This document shows, in pieces, positions 55,705 to 64,000 of a stretch of DNA of 64,000 bases (the first letter of the stretch is position 1; every line of letters starts with the position of its first letter). The stretch covers positions 1,984,001-2,048,000 of the forward strand of contig NZ_CP094358.1 of NCBI RefSeq assembly GCF_022807975.1. Direction: 5' to 3'. The position numbers were made by a program, and so were the translations under genes. A model generated the notes under the pieces. The model saw only the letters and a list, made by a program, of their open reading frames with translations, was not told the origin of the DNA and searched no databases. Source of the DNA: Abyssalbus ytuae. Lineage in GTDB: Bacteria > Bacteroidota > Bacteroidia > Flavobacteriales > Flavobacteriaceae.

Positions 55705-57411
55705 TTAAGGTTTAGCTATAATTAATGTCAGGTCGGCACCTTTTCCTTTAACTGATGTTATTGAAATTTTTCCTCCTACCAAACCACTTCTTTCTTTTAA
55801 AGTATTCACACCCAGAGTGTTTTTTTGGGTTAAGTCCTGAACATCAAAACCCACACCGTAGTCTTTTACTTTTATTATTACTTGATTTGTTGCATTCTTT
55901 ACATATATGCAGGCAGAATCGGCTTGTGAATGCTTTATAATGTTATTAATAGCTTCCTGGATAATTCTATAAATTTGAAGTTCGTGGTCTTTTGGAAAAA
56001 TATTATCTATAGAATCAATTTTTTCGGTAAAGAAAATATCTGTCATTTTATCGGCATCACTTATAAGTTTTTTTATGCTGGTTGTCAAACCCAGTTTGTC
56101 TAATACAGCAGGATGTAAGGCTTGTGAAATAACCCTCACTTCTTCTAAAACCTGTGAAATCATATAAGCTGTTTCATTATCGCTTTTTAAGGCTACATTG
56201 TTTTTAATAAGCATCAGGTTTTGTCCTACCGAATCGTGGAGTTCTCTTGAAATTCTTTTTCTTTCTTCTTCATGTGAAGATAACAGGAGTCTTAGAAAAT
56301 GTTCCTGAATGTGTTTTTCTTTTATTGCAAATTGTCTGGACCTGTATAAATAAATACTTCCAAAAAATAATAATGCGCTAATACCAGTAGCCCAGATTAA
56401 TTTTGTTTTAAATATATTTTTAGCTGATATTAAGCGTAATTCATTATCCTGAGACAAAATAATCTGTTCTTTCTTTTGAGTTTCATAAGCCATCTCAAGT
56501 TCCAGTAAAGTTTTAGCCTGTTCGGTATGATAAAGAGTATCTTTATGTTTTTGGTAATTTTCTTGATAATAAAGAGCTTTTTTATAATTACCAATAGACA
56601 TGTAAAGTTTTGATAACTCTATAAGAGCATCTAGATAATTAGGGTCTGTTTTTCTTAAAGCATTATAGGTTAATGATTTTTCTATAAGATAAATTGCATA
56701 TTCGGTATACCCCTGTTTACTCTTTATCATTCCCAGTTGAAAAGTAGCAGCCTGTACCGAATAAGAGCGGTTAAAATCTTTACCGATAGATAGTGCCAAA
56801 TTCGTATATTTTTCTGCAAGATCCAGATCATCTTTTTTCATATACCACCAACCAAGATTATCATATGGTGAAGCCAGTAATAAAGGGTCATTTGCTTTTT
56901 TTGAAAGTACAATAGCAGTGTCTATATAGGCTTTCATCTGTTTTTGGCCATATTCGGTAGAATCGTTTATATAAATACATGAAATGTTGTTATAAGTAAC
57001 TGCCTGACGTTTAATATTATTTGTTTTTTTGTATTGTTCTTTTGCCAGGTTCCAGTATTTCATTGCCATGGCAGGCTGGTGTCTGTTATAATAGATTCCT
57101 CCAAGAGCAATGTAAACTTTTCCTGCTAAATCCCATTCTTTTAAGTTTTCATATATTTTTAAAGCTCTCATCAAGTACTTTCCCTCATCCGGATTTTGAA
57201 TAAACAAATCTGTTTTAGCATAAAGGTATATTTCATAACTAAGATTAGCCACTTCGAGAGAATCGGTAGCTGTTGATAAAGAATGCTTTAAACTATCCAG
57301 CTTATAAAACTTATCGGGGGCAACATCAGCTTTTTCCTGAGTGTATGAAGAAGAAAAAAATAAAAGCACAGCTTTGGTTAACAAGCTTTTGTATAGTTTT
57401 TTGGTTGGCAT
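55705..57411 (-). CDS. TPR-containing sensor histidine kinase (NarX/DegS type)
   Basis: This 568-residue kinase has an N-terminal exported region, TPR repeats (~60-310, e.g. 'AGKVYIALGGIYYNRHQ', 'DLAEKYTNLALSIGKDF', 'YKKALYYQENYQKHKDTL'), one transmembrane helix (~340-360), then HisKA_3 with 'RISRELHDSVGQNLM' (phosphorylated His ~392) and a HATPase_c domain ('EAINNIIKHSQADSA', 'VKDYGVGFD', 'LKERSGLVGGKISI'). This type works with a LuxR/NarL-like response regulator. None is encoded nearby, so it is an orphan here. It is divergent from the HYR adhesin locus and may control it (inference). Confidence 0.92.
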   Translation of the reverse strand: MPTKKLYKSLLTKAVLLFFSSSYTQEKADVAPDKFYKLDSLKHSLSTATDSLEVANLSYEIYLYAKTDLFIQNPDEGKYLMRALKIYENLKEWDLAGKVYIALGGIYYNRHQPAMAMKYWNLAKEQYKKTNNIKRQAVTYNNISCIYINDSTEYGQKQMKAYIDTAIVLSKKANDPLLLASPYDNLGWWYMKKDDLDLAEKYTNLALSIGKDFNRSYSVQAATFQLGMIKSKQGYTEYAIYLIEKSLTYNALRKTDPNYLDALIELSKLYMSIGNYKKALYYQENYQKHKDTLYHTEQAKTLLELEMAYETQKKEQIILSQDNELRLISAKNIFKTKLIWATGISALLFFGSIYLYRSRQFAIKEKHIQEHFLRLLLSSHEEERKRISRELHDSVGQNLMLIKNNVALKSDNETAYMISQVLEEVRVISQALHPAVLDKLGLTTSIKKLISDADKMTDIFFTEKIDSIDNIFPKDHELQIYRIIQEAINNIIKHSQADSACIYVKNATNQVIIKVKDYGVGFDVQDLTQKNTLGVNTLKERSGLVGGKISITSVKGKGADLTLIIAKP

Positions 57412-57578
57412 TGAGACAAATTATATTTATTAAATAAAAACTTATTATAAGTTTTGTATTTGTAATATGTTCAAATATAATGAATTAAACCTTTTAAAAT
57501 TTATAAGTGTAAACGCGTATTTTTAGTTGTCCCGTATTAGAAAAAACATCCCTCACAAAAATATTTTCTCCGGTAATA

Positions 57579-57608
57579 ATACGTAGTACCTCGTATGTAA
57601 ATACGTAT
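57579..57608. promoter_or_regulatory. Inverted repeat, candidate operator upstream of the HYR adhesin locus
   Basis: ATACGTA (57579-57585) and TACGTAT (57602-57608) form an inverted repeat whose centres are 22 bases apart (two helical turns); a third CGTA sits between at 57592. It lies 75 bases before the small ORF and 168 bases from the histidine kinase start, in the divergent control region 57412-57682. Dimeric response regulators bind such spaced repeats. Confidence 0.45.
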
Positions 57609-57682
57609 CATCTCTTATTTTCTCTGAAAGCACAGGTTTTTTTCTTTGTAAACCTAAACCAACCATACTTTATGAGGTAATA

Positions 57683-57904
57683 ATGAAAACTATCCAATGC
57701 TTTACAGAGGTAATAAAAGTAAATAAGGGAAAACGATCTCCTTTATTATTAGTTACTAATATTCTATCACCTGATCCCGGACAATGGTTAAGGGATTTTA
57801 ATCATTATATCATCTTACTTATGAAAAACCCATATGTAAATACCAGGAAGTTGATTATGCATGAGGCAAGAACGGGATATGTTTTAATAAAAAAGGAATC
57901 TTAG
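57683..57904 (+). CDS. Small hypothetical protein at the head of the adhesin operon
   Basis: This 73-residue ORF begins ATGAAAACT after a purine-rich GAGGTAATA, and its stop is only 3 bases before the adhesin ATG. It has no signal peptide, transmembrane helix or recognisable motif; it is fairly basic and ends 'RTGYVLIKKES'. The tight spacing suggests translational coupling with the adhesin gene. It may be a real small protein, a regulatory leader peptide, or chance. Confidence 0.5.
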   Translation: MKTIQCFTEVIKVNKGKRSPLLLVTNILSPDPGQWLRDFNHYIILLMKNPYVNTRKLIMHEARTGYVLIKKES

Positions 57905-57907
57905 CAG

Positions 57908-60900
57908 ATGAAAAAGACAATTATTCTCTTTGTGTTGTTAACAATAAAAATATGTGTGGCCCAAGACTGTGATATTTTAGACTCCGAATGGCTAACCCCT
58001 ACTCCAAAAACTGTAATATATACTTATTTGGGATCCATGGTTACCGGTATTCCAGACGCTGCAAATTCTGTTAATCCCACAGATCAAAAAACTGTATTTG
58101 AAGGCTTTATTTCTCCTAATCCCGGATCTACTCCGGTGGGTGCTGCCAGTATAGGCCTTGGGTTTTTAATTGACCCAAATGATAATACCACCTTTGATGT
58201 GAATGTTTACAATGACAATGGTAGCGGAAGACCAGGTGCCCTGATCGGAGGAGTGACAGGTTTTTCCCCTACTCAGCTGGGAGTGATCCGTAACAATTTT
58301 TCTAACTTTTGGTTTACTTTTCCTCCCGGTATTGTTCCTGCTACCACCAATTTCTATATTGGAGTTGTTTTACATCCGGGAGATGCATCAGATCAGCTTA
58401 TTATTCAGAGTAACGATAATGGTCAGGGCAACGGAGATAACTCGAATAGTATTACTACCACAAAATTCGGTAATGAGCGGATATTAGCTGTTTACTCAAG
58501 AGATATTGATTTAAATATTATTGCAAGGTTGGGTACTTACGGATCTTTCGAATACAGTAGTGCAAGCTATTGTCATAACGAAGCAGACCCTACGCCTACT
58601 ATTTTGGGAACAACCGGAGGCCTTTTTACAAGCACTCCGGCAGGTTTAGCTATTAATGCAACTACAGGTACTATTGATTTGTCAGCGAGTAATCCCGGTC
58701 AATATAATATAACCTATTCGGTATCGGGAACATGCAGCACACAGTTTACAGGGATGATTACTATTGATAACACTCCCCCCACCATAAACTGTCCCGGCAA
58801 TCAAAATGGAAATGTAAACGCCTTATGTCAGTTTGTTTTACCGGACTATACTACCCTCGCTACAGCTTCAGATAACTGCGGAACCCCGGTTATAACCCAG
58901 ACTCCTTCTCCCGGAACACTCATAAATACTAATCAAACAATAACACTTACAGCGACCGATTCAGGAGGCTTAACCACCCAGTGCACTTTCAGTGTGATCC
59001 TTTCGGATACCACGCCCCCATCTATCACCTGTCCTGGCGATCAGCCGGAGAGTTTTGACGGGAACTGTGAGTTTATTTTACCGGATTACACAGGCTTAAC
59101 AATATCGTCAGATAATTGCAGTACGCCCGCCATCACTCAATCCCCTGTGGCGGGCACGGTAATTACTGCCAATCAAACAATCACTCTTACGGCCGATGAC
59201 GGCAACGGGAACAGTACCCCCTGTACTTTCGAGGTGATCCTGTCAGACACCACGCCCCCGTCTATCACCTGCCCCGGCGATCAGCCTGAGAGCTTTAATA
59301 GCAACTGCGAGTTTGTTTTACCGGATTACACAGGCTTAGCAATCTCGTCAGATAATTGCAGTAGTCCTGTCGTCATCCAAACCCCTGCGGTGGGCACGGT
59401 AATTACTGCCAATCAGACAATCACCCTTACGGCCGATGATGGCAACGGGAACAGTACCCCCTGTACTTTCGAGGTGATCCTTTCGGATACCACGCCCCCA
59501 TCTATCACCTGCCCCGGCGATCAGCCTGAGAGTTTTGATAGCAACTGCGAGTTTATTTTACCGGATTACACAGGCTTAGCAATCTCGTCAGATAATTGCA
59601 GTACGCCCGCCATCACCCAAACCCCTGCGGCAGGCACGGTAATTACCACCAATCAGACAATCACCCTTACGGCCGATGATGGCAACGGGAACAGTACCCC
59701 CTGTACTTTCGAGGTGATCCTGTCAGACACCACGCCCCCGTCTATCACCTGCCCCGGCGATCAGCCTGAGAGCTTTAATAGCAACTGCGAGTTTGTTTTA
59801 CCGGATTACACAGGCTTAGCAATCTCGTCAGATAATTGCAGTAGTCCTGTCGTCATCCAAACCCCTGCGGTGGGCACGGTAATTACTGCCAATCAGACAA
59901 TCACCCTTACGGCCGATGATGGCAACGGGAACAGTACCCCCTGTACTTTCGAGGTGATCCTTTCGGATACCACGCCCCCATCTATCACCTGCCCCGGCGA
60001 TCAGCCTGAGAGTTTTGATAGCAACTGCGAGTTTATTTTACCGGATTACACAGGCTTAGCAATCTCGTCAGATAATTGCAGTACGCCCGCCATCACCCAA
60101 ACCCCTGCGGCAGGTACAGTAATTACCACCAATCAGACAATCACCCTTACGGCCGATGATGGCAACGGGAACAGTACCCCCTGTACTTTCGAGGTGATCC
60201 TTTCGGATACCACGCCCCCATCTATCACCTGCCCCGGCGATCAGCCTGAGAGTTTTGATAGCAACTGCGAGTTTATTTTACCGGATTACACAGGCTTAGC
60301 AATCTCGTCAGATAATTGCAGTATGCCCGCCATCACCCAAACCCCTGCGGCAGGTACGGTAATTACCACCAATCAGACAATCACCCTTACGGCTGATGAC
60401 GGCAACGGGAACAGTACCCCCTGTACTTTCGAGGTGATCCTTTCGGACACCACGCCCCCGTCTATCACCTGCCCCGGCGATCAGCCTGAGAGTTTTGATA
60501 GCAACTGCGAGTTTGTTTTACCGGATTACACAGGCTTAGCAATCTCGTCAGATAATTGCAGTAGCCCTGTCATCACCCAAATCCCTGTGGCAGGTACGGT
60601 AATTACCACCAATCAGACAATCACCCTTACGGCCGATGATGGCAACGGGAACAGTACCCCCTGTACTTTCGAGGTGATCCTTTCGGATACCACGCCCCCA
60701 TCTATCACCTGTCCGGGAGATCAAACTGAAAATCTTGATCTGAATGGACTTTTTATAATTCCTGATTATACCTTTTTGGCCACTGTCACAGATAATTGCA
60801 GCACGCCTGCCATCACCCAAACTCCTGTGGCGGGTACGGTAATTTCCTCTAACCAAACTATTACATTAATAGCAGAGGATTCAAGTGGAAATATGTCCCA

Positions 60901-61807
60901 GTGTGCTTTTGAAATTCATGCGATAGAAAAGGTGGAAGTTCAAATTCAAACCGGCTTGGATAATCCTACGAATCAATCGCCTGTTGATATAAGTATTGTT
61001 TTTTCTGAGTCGGTAACTGATTTCGTAGCGTCTGATATAATAGTTAGCAACGGGACAGTTGGGACTTTAACTGGGTCGGGGATGTCATTCACGGCAGAGA
61101 TCATTCCAGATAGTGATGGATTAATTGCGGTGAATATTAATCCGGATGTAATAACAGGAGTGTTGGGTAATGGTAATTTGCCATCCAATGAATTTACTAT
61201 AATATACGACAGCACCCCACCTTCGTTTAATGCTTTTTTTGGAGATGAGATAGTAAACCTTCTCAATGAACAGAATGTAGGATTAGTAATAGAAAACGGA
61301 GAGATCGGATCCTCCTATAATTATATCATTACGAGTTTAGAAGATTCTTCATATCAGGTATCAGGAATGGGAGTGGTTACCTCCGGGAATGAACTTTTTT
61401 ATGAAGACCTTTCCGCTTTCCCTAACGGAACGATAGAGCTGCAGATAGTTTTAACGGATGAAGTTGGTAATGAAAGTCCGGTAACCACCGATGAAATTCA
61501 AAAATTAAGCGGGCCTGACGCCCAGAGAATTCCGCAAGGCTTTAGCCCGAACGGAGATGGAACTAATGATGTTTGGGTAATACCCGGAATAGAGCAGTAT
61601 CCTAATAATCAGGTAACTGTTTTTAACAGGTATGGAAAAATCATATGGAAAATAAAAGGCTATGACAATAATTTAAAAGTCTGGGGAGGTGAAACAAATG
61701 AAAGAAGCCTTGGCAATGGTTTGGCAGACGGAACTTATTATTACGTCATAGACTACGGAGATTTTAGGATACGACAAAAATCGGGATACTTAATTATTAA
61801 AAGATAA
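57908..61807 (+). CDS. HYR-repeat surface adhesin with T9SS type B sorting domain
   Basis: This 1299-residue secreted protein has a signal peptide (residues 1-19, KICVAQ) and an N-terminal domain (~25-285). Nine HYR (hyalin-repeat) modules of ~80 residues follow (~289-1010), the middle seven almost identical; each reads 'TPPSITCPGDQPESF...DNCS...GTVIT.NQTITLTADDGNGNSTPCTFEVILSD'. Next is an Ig-like domain (~1015-1105), a further beta domain, and a type B sorting domain (~1215-1299, 'GFSPNGDGTNDVWVIPGIEQYPNNQVTVFNRYGKIIW'). Such proteins are exported by T9SS and displayed on the cell surface; HYR arrays act as stalks or adhesion modules. Its partner PorP/SprF follows after 12 bases. Confidence 0.93.
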   Translation: MKKTIILFVLLTIKICVAQDCDILDSEWLTPTPKTVIYTYLGSMVTGIPDAANSVNPTDQKTVFEGFISPNPGSTPVGAASIGLGFLIDPNDNTTFDVNVYNDNGSGRPGALIGGVTGFSPTQLGVIRNNFSNFWFTFPPGIVPATTNFYIGVVLHPGDASDQLIIQSNDNGQGNGDNSNSITTTKFGNERILAVYSRDIDLNIIARLGTYGSFEYSSASYCHNEADPTPTILGTTGGLFTSTPAGLAINATTGTIDLSASNPGQYNITYSVSGTCSTQFTGMITIDNTPPTINCPGNQNGNVNALCQFVLPDYTTLATASDNCGTPVITQTPSPGTLINTNQTITLTATDSGGLTTQCTFSVILSDTTPPSITCPGDQPESFDGNCEFILPDYTGLTISSDNCSTPAITQSPVAGTVITANQTITLTADDGNGNSTPCTFEVILSDTTPPSITCPGDQPESFNSNCEFVLPDYTGLAISSDNCSSPVVIQTPAVGTVITANQTITLTADDGNGNSTPCTFEVILSDTTPPSITCPGDQPESFDSNCEFILPDYTGLAISSDNCSTPAITQTPAAGTVITTNQTITLTADDGNGNSTPCTFEVILSDTTPPSITCPGDQPESFNSNCEFVLPDYTGLAISSDNCSSPVVIQTPAVGTVITANQTITLTADDGNGNSTPCTFEVILSDTTPPSITCPGDQPESFDSNCEFILPDYTGLAISSDNCSTPAITQTPAAGTVITTNQTITLTADDGNGNSTPCTFEVILSDTTPPSITCPGDQPESFDSNCEFILPDYTGLAISSDNCSMPAITQTPAAGTVITTNQTITLTADDGNGNSTPCTFEVILSDTTPPSITCPGDQPESFDSNCEFVLPDYTGLAISSDNCSSPVITQIPVAGTVITTNQTITLTADDGNGNSTPCTFEVILSDTTPPSITCPGDQTENLDLNGLFIIPDYTFLATVTDNCSTPAITQTPVAGTVISSNQTITLIAEDSSGNMSQCAFEIHAIEKVEVQIQTGLDNPTNQSPVDISIVFSESVTDFVASDIIVSNGTVGTLTGSGMSFTAEIIPDSDGLIAVNINPDVITGVLGNGNLPSNEFTIIYDSTPPSFNAFFGDEIVNLLNEQNVGLVIENGEIGSSYNYIITSLEDSSYQVSGMGVVTSGNELFYEDLSAFPNGTIELQIVLTDEVGNESPVTTDEIQKLSGPDAQRIPQGFSPNGDGTNDVWVIPGIEQYPNNQVTVFNRYGKIIWKIKGYDNNLKVWGGETNERSLGNGLADGTYYYVIDYGDFRIRQKSGYLIIKR
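59021..60700 (+). repeat. Seven tandem 240-bp repeats (HYR modules) inside the adhesin gene
   Basis: The seven units start every 240 bases from 59021. They are nearly identical and clearly more G+C-rich than flanking genes. Units 2 and 4 (59261 and 59741) look identical in full, and units 3 and 5 almost so, meaning a 480-base pair of units was duplicated recently. The copy number is likely to vary between strains. Confidence 0.95.
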
Positions 61808-61819
61808 TTCAAAAAAAAC

Positions 61820-62743
61820 ATGATTAAAAATATTACTGTATTACTTTTATTTTTCTTGTTCTCCCTATTTCCCCGACTGGTTAAAGGGCAACAACAGCCT
61901 TTATTTACCCAATATATGTTTAACGGACTGGTTATAAATCCGGCTTATGCAGGAGTGGGGGATGCTTTTAGCATTTCTACTTTAGCCAGGTGGCAGTGGA
62001 CAGGTATTGAGGGAGCTCCTTTTACGGCTACTTTATCAGCTCATAGCCCTCTGAGGGGTGATAAAGTGAGCCTTGGCTTGACCCTTATAAGGGATGAAGT
62101 TGCCGTAACCAGTCAAACCGGGATTTATGGTGCATATTCTTATAAACTGCCTATTGGTGACGGATATCTGTCTATGGGTTTACAGGCCGGGTTTACAAAC
62201 TTTCAGGCTAACTATCAGGATGTGTATACTGTAAATCCTGATGTGGTTTTTCAGGAACAGGTTACTAAATTTATTCCCAATGTAGGAGCAGGTCTGTTTT
62301 ACTACAATTCTGTTTTTTATGTAGGACTATCATCTCCTTTTCTTATACAGAACAATGTGAAAAACGGCGATATCAATATTTATTCCCAAAAAAACCACTA
62401 TTTCTTAAGTTCAGGGATGGTCTTCAACCTTTTGCCTGACATACAGGCAAAACCTAATATTTTAGTAAAACTGGTAGAAGGCTCGCCACTATCTGTTGAT
62501 TATAATGTAAATTTTCTTTTTGAAGAACTTTTCTGGGTAGGAATATCATACAGGCCTCCGGAATCCGTCAGCTTTCTGGCAGAAGTTAAAATTTTTGACA
62601 GGTTAAGACTTGGATATGCTTACGATTATATTATTGATGAAACCCTTAATAACGTTGCCGGTTCTTCGCATGAAATAATGCTTAATTATCGTATAAATCT
62701 AAATAAAAACAGGGTTGTAACCCCACGGTGCAGATGTTTCTGA
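61820..62743 (+). CDS. PorP/SprF family type IX secretion system membrane protein
   Basis: This 307-residue outer-membrane barrel has a signal peptide (ending VKGQQQ), then the family hallmark 'PLFTQYMFNGLVINPAYAG' and 'STLARWQWTGIEGAPFTATLSAHSPL'. Further strands are 'GLFYYNSVFYVGLSSPFLI' and 'VDYNVNFLFEELFWVGISYRPPESVSFLAE'. PorP/SprF proteins assist export or surface attachment of type B T9SS cargo, and this one lies 12 bases after such a cargo gene. It has the standard length, unlike the SPOR-tailed relative at 2746. Confidence 0.95.
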   Translation: MIKNITVLLLFFLFSLFPRLVKGQQQPLFTQYMFNGLVINPAYAGVGDAFSISTLARWQWTGIEGAPFTATLSAHSPLRGDKVSLGLTLIRDEVAVTSQTGIYGAYSYKLPIGDGYLSMGLQAGFTNFQANYQDVYTVNPDVVFQEQVTKFIPNVGAGLFYYNSVFYVGLSSPFLIQNNVKNGDINIYSQKNHYFLSSGMVFNLLPDIQAKPNILVKLVEGSPLSVDYNVNFLFEELFWVGISYRPPESVSFLAEVKIFDRLRLGYAYDYIIDETLNNVAGSSHEIMLNYRINLNKNRVVTPRCRCF

Positions 62744-62745
62744 TT

Positions 62746-64000
62746 ATGAAATTATTAAAAAAAATGCAATTGGCTGTTTTATTAATATGCTGTGGCAGTA
62801 TTTTATTTGCCCAGGAAACAGCCTACATAGATGGTACATTTTCCAGTGAACAAAAAGGAGATCGGTATTATGATTTGTCTTACTATCTCAAAGCAAAAGA
62901 TTTTTATATCAAAGCTTTAAATAAAAATACAGATAATAAGTCTTTGCACCTCAAACTTGCCCGTTGTTATATAGGGTTAGGAGATATTCAAAATGCAAAA
63001 TCACATTACACAAAATCTATAGATGCCCATGACGCAACTCCTTTGGATTTTTTAAATTATGCTGAGAGTTTAATGACATGTAAGGAGTATGAAGAGGCTT
63101 TAAAATGGTTTAAAGTGTACCAATTGAATCATCCGGCTGATATCAGGGTAAAAAACCGGATAGAAGGTATACAGCAGCGTGAAAAGTTTTACAGAAATAA
63201 AGAGATGCATAAAGTAAATCCGGCAGGATTTAATTCGGATAAAACCGATTTTCCAATCCGGTTTTACGATAACAAGATAGTATTTGCTTCCAACAGGGGC
63301 AAGCCAAAAGCTTTACAATTAACAGACGGAAGGGATGAAACTGCTTTTCTGGACCTGTATATAATGAATGAGGGAAATCCTGTAAAATTTGAACCTTTCA
63401 ATACTTCCCTGCACGACGGCCCTTTAACTTTTTTCGACTCAGGTAATAAAGCAGTGGTTACTACCAGTCATAAGGGCTGGGGAAACATATTAAAAAACAC
63501 AGAAAAAGTTAACCTGAAAATGGTTACTTATACCAAAACAGCAAATAAGTGGCAATATGAAAAGGAGTTTACTTATAACAATCCGTCTTATTCTGTGGGA
63601 TATCCTTTTTATGATAAGATAAATCATGTTTTATATTTTTCAAGTGACATGCCCGGGGGCAGAGGTGGTGCCGACCTTTATACTTCCACGTTTGAAAACG
63701 GGGAGTGGTCGGTGCCAAAAAACCTTGAAATTGTTAATACCGAAGGAGACGAACTTTTTCCTTTTGTTTCCAAAACCGGGGTGCTTTATTTTACGAGTAA
63801 CGGATGGCAGGGACTGGGAGGGTTTGATATTTACAAAACCAACTTGCGTCAAAAAGAAATAAAAATCCTAAACTTAGGATTTCCTGTGAATACAGAAACC
63901 GATGATTTTGCCCTGGTGCTGGATGAAAGTGATGAAAAAGGTTATATAAGTAGTAACAGGAAGGGCGGAACAGGAGGAGATGATATTTATTTACTCAATA
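62746..64000 (+). CDS. TPR/PD40-repeat protein, probably OmpA-family (C-terminus beyond window edge)
   Basis: The open frame runs from ATG 62746, 2 bases after the PorP/SprF stop, to the window edge (418 codons). It starts with a signal peptide (MQLAVLLICCGSILFAQ after an upstream Met), then TPR-like helices (~35-140, 'YYDLSYYLKAKDFYIKALN', 'ARCYIGLGDIQNAKSHYTKS'), and WD40-like PD40 blades ('NKIVFASNRGKPKAL', 'VLYFSSDMPGGRGGADLYTS', 'VLYFTSNGWQGLGGFDIYK', 'KGYISSNRKGGTGGDDIYLL'). In Bacteroidota this gene type ends in an OmpA peptidoglycan-binding domain and follows adhesin-PorP pairs; that domain is expected beyond the edge. Confidence 0.9.
   Translation, partial: MKLLKKMQLAVLLICCGSILFAQETAYIDGTFSSEQKGDRYYDLSYYLKAKDFYIKALNKNTDNKSLHLKLARCYIGLGDIQNAKSHYTKSIDAHDATPLDFLNYAESLMTCKEYEEALKWFKVYQLNHPADIRVKNRIEGIQQREKFYRNKEMHKVNPAGFNSDKTDFPIRFYDNKIVFASNRGKPKALQLTDGRDETAFLDLYIMNEGNPVKFEPFNTSLHDGPLTFFDSGNKAVVTTSHKGWGNILKNTEKVNLKMVTYTKTANKWQYEKEFTYNNPSYSVGYPFYDKINHVLYFSSDMPGGRGGADLYTSTFENGEWSVPKNLEIVNTEGDELFPFVSKTGVLYFTSNGWQGLGGFDIYKTNLRQKEIKILNLGFPVNTETDDFALVLDESDEKGYISSNRKGGTGGDDIYLLN

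Noticed and set aside
59021-60700. Regularly spaced repeats suggesting a CRISPR array
   Set aside because: The 240-base units are contiguous, in frame and encode HYR domains; there are no short repeats with unique spacers and no cas genes.

Overview
This is a chromosomal window from a member of the Bacteroidota, almost certainly the Flavobacteriia. The evidence is type IX secretion (T9SS) cargo with gliding-type (type B) C-terminal sorting domains, PorP/SprF proteins, TAnnTTTG-type promoters, many DUF families typical of the phylum, weak Shine-Dalgarno signals and low GC. No phage, insertion sequence, CRISPR array, rRNA or tRNA was seen. Both window edges cut through genes.

Layout. 1-6116 (minus): a three-gene surface locus resembling sprC-sprD-sprB of gliding motility, namely a small type B sorting-domain protein, a PorP/SprF barrel with a Pro/Glu linker and two SPOR-like repeats, and the N-terminal ~900 residues of a large DUF11 adhesin. 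6409-19112: housekeeping genes, including glnS, an SPFH protein, ribE, pdxA and a yceD-rpmF-fabH-accB-accC lipid/ribosome cluster. 19241-31879: a mostly plus-strand accessory metabolism block with two aldo/keto reductases, DinB, a serine hydrolase, a double-redoxin lipoprotein, an orphan HigA-type antitoxin, a nitrilase-family amidase, SDR and Gfo/Idh/MocA oxidoreductases, acetyltransferases and a GH2 enzyme. Within it, an unexplained GC-richer repeat patch lies at 29185-29412. 31898-36442: a MoxR/ChlI-type AAA+ plus VWA pair and a patatin lipase. 36448-48460: an AT-rich stretch with rpiB, a CDF metal exporter, rnr, LysE, an AsmA-like protein, a Skp-like lipoprotein, a methyltransferase, mnmG and ybeY. 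48453-57411: a 1133-residue DUF4175 protein, gltX, a TerB/zinc-ribbon protein, a lactonase lipoprotein and a TPR histidine kinase. 57683-64000 (plus): a second surface locus with a small ORF, a 1299-residue HYR-repeat adhesin with type B sorting domain, PorP/SprF, and a TPR/PD40 protein running off the window.

How the genes work together. The two surface loci have the usual logic of type B T9SS cargo, with the adhesin encoded beside the PorP/SprF partner thought to help its export or anchoring. The second locus is divergent from a histidine kinase, and a TACGTA-containing inverted repeat lies between them, which makes local control plausible. The yceD-rpmF-fabH-acc cluster ties ribosomal protein L32 to initiation of fatty-acid synthesis. 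The minus-strand run DUF4175-ybeY-mnmG is translation- and tRNA-related and carries two parS-like 16-mers, one within the last codons of ybeY and one just after the mnmG stop, suggesting the window lies in the ParB-bound, origin-proximal part of the chromosome.

Convergent gene pairs are often separated by long palindromic, probably bidirectional terminators (8206-8243, 17437-17480, 53634-53675).
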